NCBI RefSeq assembly: GCF_000001735.4
Contig: NC_003071.7
Span: 17,335,443-17,399,442, forward strand
Length of the DNA stretch: 64,000 nt
Direction of reading: 5' to 3'
Source of the DNA: Arabidopsis thaliana
Taxonomy: Eukaryota > Streptophyta > Magnoliopsida > Brassicales > Brassicaceae
The notes under the pieces: model-generated
The model's input: only the letters and a program-made list of their open reading frames with translations
Told to the model about the DNA's origin: nothing
Database searches by the model: none
Shown here: in pieces, positions 10,155 through 21,958 of the stretch
Layout of the letters: each line of letters starts with the position of its first letter
Position numbering within the stretch: position 1 is the stretch's first letter
Made by a program: the position numbers and the translations under genes

Positions 10155-11328
10155 TCACGGCTTTGGAGAATGTGACATAGTTGATTCAAGCCTGCGTAAC
10201 CAGTTAACGTATTGATCCTGCTCCTTCTTGTTCAGGTGACACAAAAGGAAATTAGTTAAGCCTTCACTGACCCCCTTAGATATTAGGTATTGCTCCAGTG
10301 CACTGTGTAGTTTGGGATCTACTTGGCTAAAGAAACAAAGAAAATAACACTGGTCATTGAAATCAAACATATGCAGACACATGAACCTCTAATAGTCTAC
10401 TTCTTTTTCAATATATATAGAACAATTACTCCAGGGAAAGAACAATGGGAAGTGTACCCAATGCTTTGAGGTTTGGATGAAGTAAAACAGATATGATTCA
10501 AGTAACTTAAACAAAATGTTGAGAGATTATCATTTATGAGCTTACTTCACCTGAAAAAATGGTCTCCATAAGTGGAAGAAGGAGCAGAAACAAAAGAGCG
10601 GATAAAGTAGGCGCTCTCGATGTCGAAATGAGAAGATCCAGATCCTGATTCGTAAACCCGGCAATGAAACTGCAAGATAGAGCTGAGACCAGGCTTTTTG
10701 ATACAAACTTTGGCATGAGCTTCCCTAGGAAACACTAAATCATCTTCTAGTTCTATAGGTTCTGGTTGCAATAAAGCAGAGACCACAACCTTCTCGCCTG
10801 AATCAAACTGTCTCTTCAGAACAATATCTTGGCTTTCCGGTGAATCCCAATCCAATTTGAAATCTCCTAGAGAACCGGTCTCAACGCCCTGTGGGGTTCA
10901 AGCACAAAGCAAAATCATAAAGGTAGAATGTAAGTACTTAAAATCCTAGGGTTTATGAGATCCAACATCAAATTCAAATTCGCCCATCTGGTAAATCACT
11001 CTAATGTTCATCAATTCAGAAAAATGAAATTGAAACTGACAGAGTCTGATCGAACTAATGTTGAGCACCATTGATCTTAAAACTCAATTGAGAGATTACT
11101 GAGAGCAACGAAGAAGAAGAAGGAAAGAGGAAGACAACAATTTACCTGGAAACGAGGATGGGAGATTTCGTGACGAATTTCACTTTGGAGGATCTTCAAC
11201 AAATCACCATTTTCAATAGCCTTCAAGCCTCGTTTCAGAAGCGGATTCAACTTCCTCATCTCTCTCTTTTCCCTAAAATTGGCTTCTCTCAATCTACGGA
11301 GCACAAAAACTAAAGTAGACTGAATCAT
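10155..11328 (-). CDS. Mitochondrial glycoprotein family protein (MAM33/p32-like)
   Basis: Three exons: 11146-11328, 10551-10888 and 10155-10326. All splice sites are GT..AG and the lengths sum to 693 nt, giving 230 aa with stop TGA at 10155-10157. The start MIQSTLVFVLRRLREANF is basic and hydroxylated, consistent with a mitochondrial presequence. The C-terminal block (VDPKLHSALEQYLISKGVS..LNKKEQDQYVNWLRRLE) is the typical end of the MAM33/p32 fold, and a beta-rich, acidic middle follows family form. The family forms acidic doughnut-shaped trimers in the mitochondrial matrix linked to translation or respiration; the role of this member is not visible from sequence. It is divergently arranged with the membrane-protein gene at 11739. 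By memory this is At2g41600. Confidence 0.88.
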
Positions 11329-11738
11329 GATCCGGTTCGGTTTAATTCGGTTTATTTCCGTAGCAATTTCAGTAGACCGGAATTTAAACGGTTAAACCGA
11401 ATTCTCAGTTACGTAATCATGCAATTTAACAATTACACAGAACCAATCAATCATCAGCTGCACACCAAACTTTTATTTCCCTTGAAGATCAAGGCTTCTC
11501 TCAATACATAGTTTCATTCAAAGGGTGATTTTTTGTATTAATAAACAAAAAATGAAGATAGAATTCAGATTTCAGATAGAGTTTCATTATCCATTTTAGT
11601 TCAAGCATCTATAACCAGACAATGAAAGAGAATCAACCATATGATGATGTCACGTCACACACACTCCTTATAAACTATATGTGTAGCTTCTAAGGAAACC
11701 AAAAACATATAGATCAAAACAAAAAAAACAAACAAATT
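11329..11738. promoter_or_regulatory. Divergent promoter region between the MAM33-like gene and the membrane-protein gene
   Basis: A 410-bp divergent interval. TATAAAC at 11669-11675 lies 64 bases before the ATG at 11739 on the plus strand, a plausible TATA box. CACGTCAC at 11651-11658 just upstream contains an ACGT core of the kind bound by bZIP factors. No TATA box was seen for the minus-strand gene. Confidence 0.5.
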
Positions 11739-12671
11739 ATGAATTCAGAATGGGAAATGGATTCTGATAGAAAGAAAACATTTTTCAAATGCACAAAGTG
11801 GCAATTCGAGGACACACTTGATCCTATTAACTGTCCTTTCCACTATTTCTGCGACAGCATCTATGCCGGCGACTACCCTCAAATCACCGACGTTCTAGTT
11901 TTCTTCTTCGTTACGGTTACTTATTTGACGACGCTAATTGTTGTCGTAAGGAAGGTAATATCAAGAAGAAGAAGAGAAAATGATGATGATGGTGATGATG
12001 ACAAAGCAAGAAGGTACTTACTTCCTTCTGGTCCAATCTCTCTTCCTTTGATCATCTTGATTCTTGCAAAAGGTCAAAGGATCAATACCCTTTTCCCAAT
12101 TTCCATCTTTGGACCTGCGATACTACAGCTTGTTCAGCTCTCAGTGCTTTTATTTGAGAACAATATCGAAAAAGAAGCGAGTTTTGTCTTCTTCGAAGCC
12201 TCTACTATCTCTGGTATTCTCCACGCTAGTCTTTACTTAGACGCTGTGATTCTCCCCTATTATACAGGATTCGATGCTCTGGTCACATCTACTTTCTCTG
12301 GAGTCTGCAAGTCTTGTATATGCAGGAAAGAGCCATTAATAGTGGGAGGGAAGATTGTCTCTTACCGAGGATGGTCTAGTACAACGTTCTTGGTGGTTGG
12401 TGTTTTGTTTTTGAGGATTATATGCAAGTTATGCAAAGAAGAAGGAATAAATAAAAGAGTTTTGGTGGTTAAAAATGTTGTGCAAGGACTGACATTGCTT
12501 GTTCTTATAAGAGATTGTGTGTACTTGGCCGTTATGTCTCCTGTTGAAGAGCCTATCTTGTTTAGGGTTTTTGTGTTTGGTTTTCTTCTTCTGTTGATAT
12601 GTGTTTATGTAATCACAAAAGTATGTTGTTTGGTTAGTCGGAGACAGAGTAAGAAGACATCAGACACATGA
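11739..12671 (+). CDS. Plant multi-pass membrane protein, function unknown
   Basis: A single-exon ORF of 310 aa. Hydrophobic segments suited to membrane helices lie at about residues 50-70 (ITDVLVFFFVTVTYLTTLIVVV), 97-112, 118-138, 155-175, 210-227, 245-262 and 272-295. An acidic/basic loop (RRRRENDDDGDDDKARR) sits between the first two, and the C-terminal tail is basic. The N-terminal 45 residues are polar with several Cys. I recognise no catalytic motif or named family; it matches the recalled uncharacterised locus At2g41610. The start is supported by the TATA box 64 bases upstream and by the A-rich ATG context. Confidence 0.8.
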   Translation: MNSEWEMDSDRKKTFFKCTKWQFEDTLDPINCPFHYFCDSIYAGDYPQITDVLVFFFVTVTYLTTLIVVVRKVISRRRRENDDDGDDDKARRYLLPSGPISLPLIILILAKGQRINTLFPISIFGPAILQLVQLSVLLFENNIEKEASFVFFEASTISGILHASLYLDAVILPYYTGFDALVTSTFSGVCKSCICRKEPLIVGGKIVSYRGWSSTTFLVVGVLFLRIICKLCKEEGINKRVLVVKNVVQGLTLLVLIRDCVYLAVMSPVEEPILFRVFVFGFLLLLICVYVITKVCCLVSRRQSKKTSDT

Positions 12672-13993
12672 AATTTGAAACAAAAAGGAAAAATCAGAGG
12701 CAAGATGAAGTAAATGTAAATGATTGCTTAATGATGAGTTTATATTGGATGTGATGATGAAATGGTAAAACTTAAACATTACTTCTATATCTATTTATAT
12801 TTATCCTTATTGTAAATAGTTAAATCAAAACAGTGAGAAGTAGTAGTGTCAAGATGACGCAAGATAGTGGTTACAGTTTTAAACAAGAAGAAATAGAAAA
12901 GTGGTGTAACACTTGCTAATTTGCTAGATATTCCATTAGGAAATTGCTTTTGAAAGCCTTCTGAGTTGGTTCATCACTTTACCCGAACAAAAAAATGACT
13001 TTTTACTTCTACTAGGCATAAATAAGTCTTGGCTTTTTAATTCAATATATTGGTTATGTTAATGTTGAACAAGATTATATTACAGCTAGTATATATACTG
13101 CGATGCAATGTTAAATTTTAGATTTAAACTTTGTTAAAGAAGATTAACCTTAAGAAAATAAAATTCCTAGATTTATAAATATATGACTAACCATACATAC
13201 ATACATATTCAAGTTCAGAAGTCATAGAATTATATCAATAATTAGGTGGTACCACTGTACTATCTTGTATTGTTATTTGTAGCATTGGATAGTTTTACGA
13301 AGTTTGTACTTATACATAATGATTAATGAGATCGTCGATCTCTGGTATGCTATTCCGATGACTAATTTATCCCCAAGAACCTACGAACAGAGATTATTGT
13401 TACATGAGTTCTCATTGATCATGGGTGTACTTTTATTGATATTAATTGATGAGATTCTAGATCGAACCTCACTTAAACATAAAACATACGAGAAGAAGAG
13501 ATTCGTGATCCGTAGTAGCTCTGCTTATTCAGATATGACCACACCAATAGAGATGATAAGGACCCAAAAGCATGTACTTACCGAATTACTATGGCTATTG
13601 TAAACTTATGCTTAAATCCACGTAGAATTCAACCATAAGCCGGCGTAAAGTAGGTTTAGGTAAACTATAAATGATTAGTCTAAATTTTTAATTTTTTTTT
13701 TGTCAATCAATGATTAGTCTACATAAAAAAATATTTCTAGCCCTAACAATTTGCTCAAACACTAATAATATATAGAAGGTTTTGTTAATCAAGTACGCAA
13801 GTGAATTTTTGTGCGAAATTAGTTTTTATTTTATTATTATGATTTATACCAGAAACAACTTTATAAGCAAAAATGCACTCAAAGTACTTCACCGAGAGTA
13901 TGGTGAAGGATCTAGTAAGAAGAGCACTAAGAGAAATTTATATTGGTGTGATATGGAGAGTCTGGATTCTCCTGATAGGGTATTAGTAGTTGA
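12672..13993. other. Intergenic, no supported gene
   Basis: AT-rich. A 99-codon ORF at 13304-13603 (+) has no recognisable domain and unremarkable codon use. The 3' UTR of the membrane-protein gene occupies the first 150 or so bases. Confidence 0.5.
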
Positions 13994-14134
13994 TACCGCC
14001 TTGGTTTGGTCTATGTACACCGAGTTTGTTCAGTTCTTTCTATATATGAAACCTCAACCCTAGGCACATGTCCCAAAATCTGTATAGGATGGAGCTGAAC
14101 ATACTCGGTGTACATAAACCAAGCCAAGGCGGTA
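13994..14134 (-). ncRNA. MIR778: MIR778 precursor hairpin
   Basis: Two 43-nt arms (13994-14036 and 14092-14134) are near-perfect inverted copies around a 55-nt loop. On the minus strand the arm at 14106-14126 reads TGGCTTGGTTTATG.. through ACACCG, 21 nt identical to my recollection of mature miR778. That miRNA is known to target SUVH5/SUVH6 histone H3K9 methyltransferase mRNAs and to be induced by phosphate starvation. In this orientation the mature sequence is in the 5' arm. The low number of mismatches fits a young, lineage-restricted MIR gene. The plus-strand transcript would also fold, so strand rests on the mature sequence. Confidence 0.93.
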
Positions 14135-14976
14135 GAAATACCAATGCTTCACGAACTCGTTTAGTTGTGAAAACTCTGTTATTTTCATTCATCATGAAAT
14201 ATATACATACAAGTACTGTTGCCCTAAGAGAATATTAAGAGAATATTACGAGAATATTACGAACTTGCTATAAAAGATATAAATCTTGGCAATAAGGAAA
14301 TATAGGATATGGGCTTATACGGCCCATGCAGAAATTATTTTTCATAAACTAAGAAAACTTGGAACCTAGAGGATCTATCTATTAGATTATTTTCTCAGAT
14401 TTCAGATTCTAATAAGATCCAAAGTAAGTAGCTATTACGGTCAGATAACCAAGGATAAAAACTGCAGAATCACGATTTAGCCATGGTAACAAAACCCTAG
14501 AAGGACAGACATCGATTACCTGGAAATTTCGCAGGAATTGAACATCTCTCTCTTCTTCATCTCTTTTCTCATGCCCTTTTCTCCATCCTACTTTTAAAGC
14601 TCTGTTTCACCATATCTTCGTCAATGAAAATTGCTTCGGATCTGTTTAAATTCGATTTTGCATTAAAAACTTTCAATAAAAATGACAAAACTAGTTAATT
14701 TTAGTTGAAGTTATATCATCTTAGATATACCAAAATTAATAACAATTTCTTATCAGAATCCACTACATCATATAACTCACACAAAACATCAAATTCTATA
14801 GAAACAATATCTGCAATATTACATATGGCACCTAGATATTGTGTCCGGCCTAATAAAAAGCTGCATGAAATTTGTATATTAATGTATCCCATTTTTATGC
14901 GCCAGAGATGAATCGTCAAAAAGTCAACAGAATCACTAGATTCGAGAACTTGACTTGACGATAAGCCCAAAAATAC
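14135..14976 (-). other. Upstream of MIR778 / downstream of NUP93A
   Basis: If MIR778 is transcribed leftward, its promoter and 5' leader lie here. A GGCCCA motif at about 14320 and a telobox-like ACCCTA at about 14493 are present, and on the minus strand a CAG|GTAATC splice-donor-like site lies near 14518. Three tandem copies of GAGAATATTA occur at 14228-14262. No protein gene is supported. Confidence 0.4.
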
Positions 14977-17900
14977 TCAAAAGCTTCGAGCCACCTTCTC
15001 GTACAAGTCACGAGGCCAGTTCCGGTGCGTGTTGCTTGCAAGAAACCCAGCAATCTGCGCAAAGCAGTCAGAGGCTCAAGTTTCATGACTTTTTTAATAG
15101 ATTCATTCAACCAAACTTTATGTTTTTGTTCATTCATGTACCTTGGATCTCATGGCACGGATCGACCCATCAGTGTCAGGTACATTGTCCAGACACGTTA
15201 GAGCAACTTTGAGCAGGTCCGGGACACAAGTCTGGAAGTAAGGAGATGCGCTCTGGAACACATCAGCGGTTGCATCGGGCATTCTTGGATCAAGATGAAG
15301 AAATGGAAGTTTTGCAATTTCTCTCAAAGCATCCAGATGATTGCCTAATCTACCCAACTTGTGGATCGATAGTATTGCCTCAAGCTCTCTTAGTATGGTT
15401 TCTTGTTCCATCACTCGCTCTCTTTCCTGGAGACTGTCAGTGGCAGAGTAAAAGCAAACACCTTGAGTACATTTTCAACTTAAGGCGAAGTACATTTCTA
15501 GCATGCAATAATATACCTAACTTCAGGGTAATATTTGTAAGTCTCAAGAATATCGTTCCCTGCGAGAATAAGCCCTGATGTTCTACTTTCACCATCCAAC
15601 CTTCCACGGGCAAGAGAACAGATGGCTTCGGATAGACACTTGTTTATAGTCTCCAAGGCAGCGGAAAATGCACCCACCCTCTTCTGTAACTCTATGGACT
15701 GAGATGATAGAAAACATGGTGAAAGCTCTATTAAAAGACTTACTTGCTGTGCAACGAAACAATGTTAGATGAGAAGTTACTTACTTTGTCATATAATCCA
15801 GCTTCTTGACATTGATGTGCAGCTTCGACCAAGAACTGTTGTCTCAATCTAGAATCAGGGAAAAATCTTCCAAGCTGACCTTCTTCACCAGAACCTCTTG
15901 CTCCAAGCAAAAAGTAAATACCTCTTTCTCGAAGCAGAATCTCAGTCAGTAGCTGCTTCAGCATTAGGTTTCTCTGCCTTTGTTGATCCACATTACTTCT
16001 TCCAGACCAAGCTAATTGTCCCCCACCTACAGTAGCAGCAGCTTGTGCATAATACTCTACCGTCATTTGGAGATCTCCGTGATGCAAAAACATTGACCCA
16101 TATTGCCTAATCATGCTAGATGCCTCAGCATTAGAATCCATCACACTTAGTTTGTGGCCAGTCCCAGAGCCTTCAGATAAAACGGAATGATCCACCAAAG
16201 AAATAGCTATATGAACAGCATCAATATTATACCCTCCGTCTCCTGCTTCTTTGGATAAGTGCATGATGGCCGGTAGCAACTGAACACTGAGAAGCAAAAC
16301 ATATGGATATACCAAGGGGTCTTTTCCATTCTTTGTGTAGTATGAAGGCTCAAATTTATTGAGATAAGCCTGAAGATCATCCAAACTGTATGGCGCAAGG
16401 CCATCATTCAGGACCACAGATGAGGATCCACCAGTGACGTCTCTTATGCATGACAATTTGAACCATAAGAAATCTTCAATTGTGTTAAAGAGTGTAGATA
16501 GATCCCTCAGTATGCGCTCAATTTGCCTACGGGAACCAGAAATGATAGTGTAGAGTAGGAGTTTTTTCTTGTCATAAGCTGTTCGACCCAACCGATCGCC
16601 CATCCTTAGCATTTTCTCACATTCTTCTGATGCAATAGCTGCAGACTCTGCAGCCACCATACCATCTGTGGTAATCCACTCTGTAAGCTGCCAAAAAAAG
16701 GAAATGTAAAGAAAGAGCTGATTCCAAAACGCTTGTATAATATATCAAAATCTAAAGTAAACCTACCAGTGGTGCAAATTGCTGAGATGACCGTGTTGAC
16801 CGAGCAATTTCCCTAGCCTCCTCATAATACCCAGTTCGCAAGCAAAAATATATCTGGGGTTTACGAGATAGATATAACTCATTCAGGTCCGCAGTGTAAA
16901 TCTCTCTATCTCAATCATATGGTCCTGAAAAGGTTTAAAATTCAAAGCAAGAGGGAGATAATCCAAAACCTGTTGCCAAGTAGTATCAACAGGAGGCTGC
17001 CTACGAGCATCAGTTGAATCAAAATCTAAAACTCCATAGTCTCTCAAACGAATCTGCACAGTATAGATAACATGAAAATAAGAAAGCTAAACAGCCCTAT
17101 GAACATTTTCTGTGTGGTTTCAATCTGGGACACTAACCCGAAGGAAAGCACGAATTCTTTGCAAATTTCCAACAGATCCACCAAGAGCAGCCTAGAACAG
17201 GAATATAAAAAGCAAGAAACATGTCAAAATGATTACCAACATTCTTGAAATAGGATTGAAAGATCATGGAACCTTTTCAGACAGCACCCAACCATTTGAG
17301 GCAGAGGATAATCAAAATATGTATTGACATACAAGTCTTAACTCTTCTTATTAAGTATACAAAAAATGGATACCTGTGTAGGGTGAGTTTGAATTGTGTC
17401 CATTATAAATTTCTCATGCCCATGTTGTAAATGATGTCTTGCACCTATCGCGAGGGCCATCCTCTTCGAAACACCCTGTCGAACTGCTGAATCTTCACCT
17501 GTTATTGCCTGGAAAAAGTTTGTCAACAATCAGTCATTTGCATGAAATTAAGAAAGGTGGAAAGATAAAAACAATCCTTAAGAGGGTGGTTGGCTGGAAG
17601 ATATAGTTTCCAGTCAAAAGATTACCTGAACAAGCTGCCATATTTTCTGCATGTTGACTGATTTTCCACGAGTTACCTCAGCACCAAGAGTATCATAAGC
17701 GTCCTTAAAACACATAGCAGGCTATACAAAAGTAAAAATAGGATCAGTAGAAAGCACAACCAAACAATCAATATGAGGGTAGCCAGCTTCAATGGCTGCT
17801 GCATGAAAGCTAGAGTGCATACCGAACAAAAAGTTATAACAATTCTAGCTAGACTTCTAAAAGTAGATAAGGAAATGAATTTTTTTCAGCTACAAGTATC

Positions 17901-19555
17901 AACAGTAATTCAATTCAAGTGAACCAATACTAAGTTTTAAGACAAGGTATAGGAAATACATACTCTAAATGGCATGCCTCGTTCTCTTGAAGTGTTAAGT
18001 TTCTTCACAACCTCCCCATAGACATATGCTTTTTTCTCATGAATGGGTATGTTAGCCAGAGCCACGAGTTCTTTGCCTGGAGTTGAGGATACTCGAGGAC
18101 TCGAACCCACCGGCACTAGTTGACCAGCATGAGCCTCTCTGCTTGTATCAATCATATTTGTTTTAGGTAGCATTGATATTCTGCTGAGGCTCTGAAGGAA
18201 GTCACGTTTTTCTTTTCTCCAATCCTCCTGTCAAGTCAAAATTCACATTCAATATTTAGCATCCATATCTTTCTAATATATCACTTAGCAAACCATCCAC
18301 ATCCATGAAAAGTCTCTTTACAAAGATAAAAGCATAGTACAAATGTAGAATTGACAAACAACAACATTGCAGAATTGTATCACAGTGACTTATCATTAAA
18401 TTAAAATTAAAAATAGCCAGAATACAAACCTCCAACACTTTCATCATGTAGTCATTAAAGCTTCGAACATTATCCTTTTGGGCTTCCTGAATAGCTGATA
18501 CCATAGCCATTTCATGAACCTAAAACAAAACAATAACAATACACATCATATCGACCAATCCTCGCCAAGAAAATCAATCTATATGATGATAGATATAGTA
18601 AACCTTGGAGAAATAGAAGTACCTGTTGCAGGTATTCTTCAACGCTCGTCGCCTCAGCAGGGAACACATCCTCAAATGTTGTCTTTTAAGAGTATTCAAA
18701 ATAAATAAAAACATCACATAGTGGCAAAAAAGAATAATCACATTTGAATAGCAGACAGCAAGCTGAGAGATGTGTAAGCATACAAAGGTGGGACTCCAAT
18801 GCCTTACAATACCAATAGTCGGACCAAAGACACAGTCAGACAACAGCAAGTGATCATGAATTTGTTTGCTAAGACAGCTAAAGAAGTAGATTCGTTTGAC
18901 GACATATGAAAAATTTGTTTCACTACAAGTAAAAAGAAAACTACTTACTCACATATTGTACTTTCTTATCTCAAGGAAAAACACACCAATAGACAAAGTA
19001 ATCCTTGAAGCACATTATAAGGAGAGACAGCTAAGATGAAAAATGTCACCTTGAGCTCGAAAGATTTAAGATCACGAGCTAGTTGCTCTGCATTGATTCC
19101 CTCCCGTGCGAGTAGTCTGCAAAATGTCCAACGACAAAAAAGAAAGACAAGAGAATTAACGCTTGCTTTTGGGTAGTAGCTACGTCCCATTTGAAAGCTG
19201 AGCAATGAATTCAAGACATTTCAAATTCTTGTTCGCATACAAAACACAATAACAAGTGAATGAGACGGTAAAAATGAGATTAACCTAGTGGCAGCAATAG
19301 ACTGAGAAGGAGCTTCGTTCCTCAGGGTTTTAGCCTTGAGCTTCTTCGATAACGCTTCCAACTGATCTAAATTTCTCTGATAGTGAAACAGACAAAAATC
19401 AATCGAACTAATCTTAAACGATGAACCTCAAAACCAGCGGAAAGAGGAAGAACCTGAAGAGGAGGAAACTGAGAAGAAGGAGCAGCTTGCTCCAGAAGCT
19501 TCGACGAAGAATGGAGAAGATCAGTCCAACCACTCATCTCTTGGTCGTTCGCCAT
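14977..19555 (-). CDS. NUP93A: Nucleoporin NUP93A (Nup93/Nic96 scaffold)
   Basis: A structural nucleoporin of the inner ring, anchoring Nup62-complex proteins in the nuclear pore. Fifteen exons were rebuilt: 19454-19555, 19285-19376, 19050-19116, 18623-18682, 18430-18519, 17964-18227, 17626-17721, 17374-17508, 17138-17191, 16970-17053, 16767-16853, 15785-16687, 15517-15698, 15142-15433 and 14977-15054. All have GT..AG junctions, and the sum of 2,586 nt gives 861 aa, the known NUP93A length. The N terminus is MANDQEMSGWTDLLHSSS. The rest is mainly alpha-helical, as expected of the Nic96 domain, with a large exon carrying the central solenoid (ECEKMLRMGDRLGRTAYDKKK..). It ends WPRDLYEKVARSF. 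A paralogue is known on chromosome 3. Confidence 0.96.
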
Positions 19556-20112
19556 TGATTTTGGATTCGAGCTACTACTACGCAGTCGGGGAAGCAGCAA
19601 AGAGAGGGTTTCCGTCGGGATTCAAACCTTTTTGATTTATTTTGTTTTATGTTATTACCTTTTACGACTAATTATACTTTTCTGTTAATATATAGAATTT
19701 CTTTAAATTCGATAAGAAAAAATAGCTATTTACTGTATTTAGCCCATTTTTAAGAATTAGACAACCAATGAAGACAAATTAAAAAGCCATCAAAAATGCT
19801 CTGTAAATCCAAACATATTTTTGTCTCATTTTCTTTTCATGAACAAAGTTTTTTTCCGCTTTGCGAATATTGTATGGGGGAATAAGATTATGAAAAAATT
19901 ACCATCTTACTATAACAATAATAATATTCCTTTCTTCAAGTTTTTTAACGCCATTACAAGAATCTTAAGCAAAGGACTTCAAAAAAGATTTGAAAAAGAA
20001 ACAAAAGGCTCTACTAGAGAGAGAGAACAATTGCTTTGTATCTTCCTCAGTCGATATAGATTTATAGATATAGATAGTTCTCTATTGCATATAGAAGAAT
20101 CAAGAAACGACT
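19556..20112 (-). promoter_or_regulatory. NUP93A upstream region and TFIIB1 3' UTR
   Basis: The 557-bp spacer is tandem head-to-tail on the minus strand, so it holds the NUP93A promoter and leader (adjacent to 19556) and the TFIIB1 trailer (near 20112). A TAGCCCATTTTT motif at about 19739 resembles site II elements common before plant housekeeping genes. The plus-strand ORF here overlaps the TFIIB1 3' end and is spurious. Confidence 0.45.
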
Positions 20113-21958
20113 TCAAGGACTTGACAGGTTTTTCAGATCCTCTTCCTTTGCATACCAACTTGGTGCTATCTTTGACAGATGTGGATACAAGTCTTTGTAT
20201 GAATTCCTTATTGTCCCTTCTGCTACTCCTGTCGCATGCGATATATCTGCACCCCACCCCAAATATTAATCAGTCTATGTTTTGTTTAAAACGAATCAAT
20301 GAGAATAAATGAGACCCGAAAGAATGAAAAAACCGAACCTTTGAGAGTCTTCTTGTCATCAGACAGCTGGGTTATGATATAGATGACTACTGCTGCTATT
20401 GATATAGGACTCCTCCTGCAATTTCCCAAAATAAACATCTTTAAGATTCTGCTGTGTTTATCTCCGTCCCGAACTGAGGGAAATAATTGAAATGTACCTT
20501 ATATCAAATTCCTCAGATTTTTGCACAGCTTCCTGAGCAGCTTTCACCGCATGGTTAGACATTGCAAGGTTGGAGCAGAACCTTCTCTGCAATTTCATCA
20601 AATACAGAGTTATGAAACCACGTAGTCAATGCAGCCAGCATAATCAACTGTTTCATAACATAATTAGCACACTCTAGCTAGGTTCTGGTATCAGCAACAA
20701 TTTTAGTTTTAGACAAACTCACCATGAAATCACCAGCGTGTATAGTTCCTAAATCCACAGACTGACCAGGCTCCAGTCCCAATGTCTTAACAATGTAGTC
20801 TTTTGCTCGGCCAATTTCCTTCTTTGTCGCCCCATTGGCAATAACGCATATTTCTATTCACAAGGTTCACGAGTTTGATTGACTTATGTCAAAGCTATAT
20901 CAAGAGGTAACAAGACTCTCTCAAATGAGAAATCTTTGAAATGTACCCTTAATAGTTCGTGGCTTGTCCTCTTGGCGACAAGCAATGTACAGACAGGCTG
21001 CATAAAGTGCATCCTGATTTCTTCCCCTGCTTGACTTCTGATCCTCCAGCCTCTTATATAACTCATTAGCCCGATCCTACATATCACGAAAATCCACCAA
21101 AGCTGTAAATGAAATGCTCCAACAGCACATCCTAACATATACATTCCACAAACATATTAAGTTAGCAGAGACGAACAAGTTTACCTTGATAGTTGCAACA
21201 AGTCCCAACCTGGAAAAAATATCAACAAGTTAGTGTTCTCTATTATCACAAGGATAATAATGTACATACACAGCAGAACATAAATCTGGCAATGTAAACA
21301 AACACTCTAAACAACCAACAGAAACTTCATCCCTTTGAGGAACAGACTAACACATCACGAGCTAAACGCATAAAGTACAAGGAAAGTGAAAACTCTCAAT
21401 GAAAGATTAAAAAGGAAGCTCCTTTTGTTCTTTAATTGACAATGTAATTTCACAAACGTATGCAAGAGGCGTGATGATAAATCAAAGCAAGTTCATACAA
21501 AATCAATCTCCAATAGGATTAAGGATCGTGTGATCTAAACGTTTCAATTGTTTATAAAGTTGCAATCCAATCTCAGAGAAGGTGAGATCTCAAAATGGGG
21601 ACTACCTTTCAGACATGGTAGCAATGGTTTTAAAAGCTTGAATCAAACCACGATCGGAATTGGAGTTACGATTCTGCCACCTCCCGAGAGAAGAAGACAA
21701 GAAATCACCAGATGAACCATTGGGCTTAGCGATAACAGTGGTTAAAGCACTATCAGCGAGAAGCGGGTTGGTTGGACCACCGACACGATTGGGATCGCTG
21801 TTGGAAGATTCATTAGCGAAGGTACGCCACTCAGAGGTCTCATCAATGGAGTGAGATTCCAAAACCAAACCACACTCGGAGCAAAGGGTATCTCCGGCTG
21901 AGTGATCGACAACCAACTCCGTCTCCTTTTTACAATCCGTACAATACGCATCCGACAT
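20113..21958 (-). CDS. TFIIB1: General transcription factor TFIIB1
   Basis: Bridges TBP on the TATA box to RNA polymerase II in the nucleus. Seven exons: 21606-21958, 21185-21209, 20947-21076, 20723-20853, 20498-20586, 20339-20415 and 20113-20246. The total of 939 nt gives 312 aa, the known length. The N-terminal zinc ribbon is visible as CTDCKKET, then CSECGLVLE (residues 6-9 and 27-30, CX2C..CX2C). The B-reader/linker region follows ([10 protein letters not shown]). Two cyclin-like repeats follow: [27 protein letters not shown] and [52 protein letters not shown]. It ends [10 protein letters not shown]. The start at 21958 is fixed by the ribbon. Confidence 0.97.

Noticed and set aside
13304..13603. 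99-codon plus-strand ORF between the membrane-protein gene and MIR778
   Set aside because: No recognisable domain, AT-rich codon use, and no splice or promoter context supporting a gene.
13782..14063. 93-codon ORF crossing the left arm of the MIR778 hairpin
   Set aside because: It overlaps the miRNA foldback and its sequence is explained by that structure.
19821..20312. 163-codon plus-strand ORF
   Set aside because: It is antisense to the TFIIB1 last exon and its trailer; no domain is seen.
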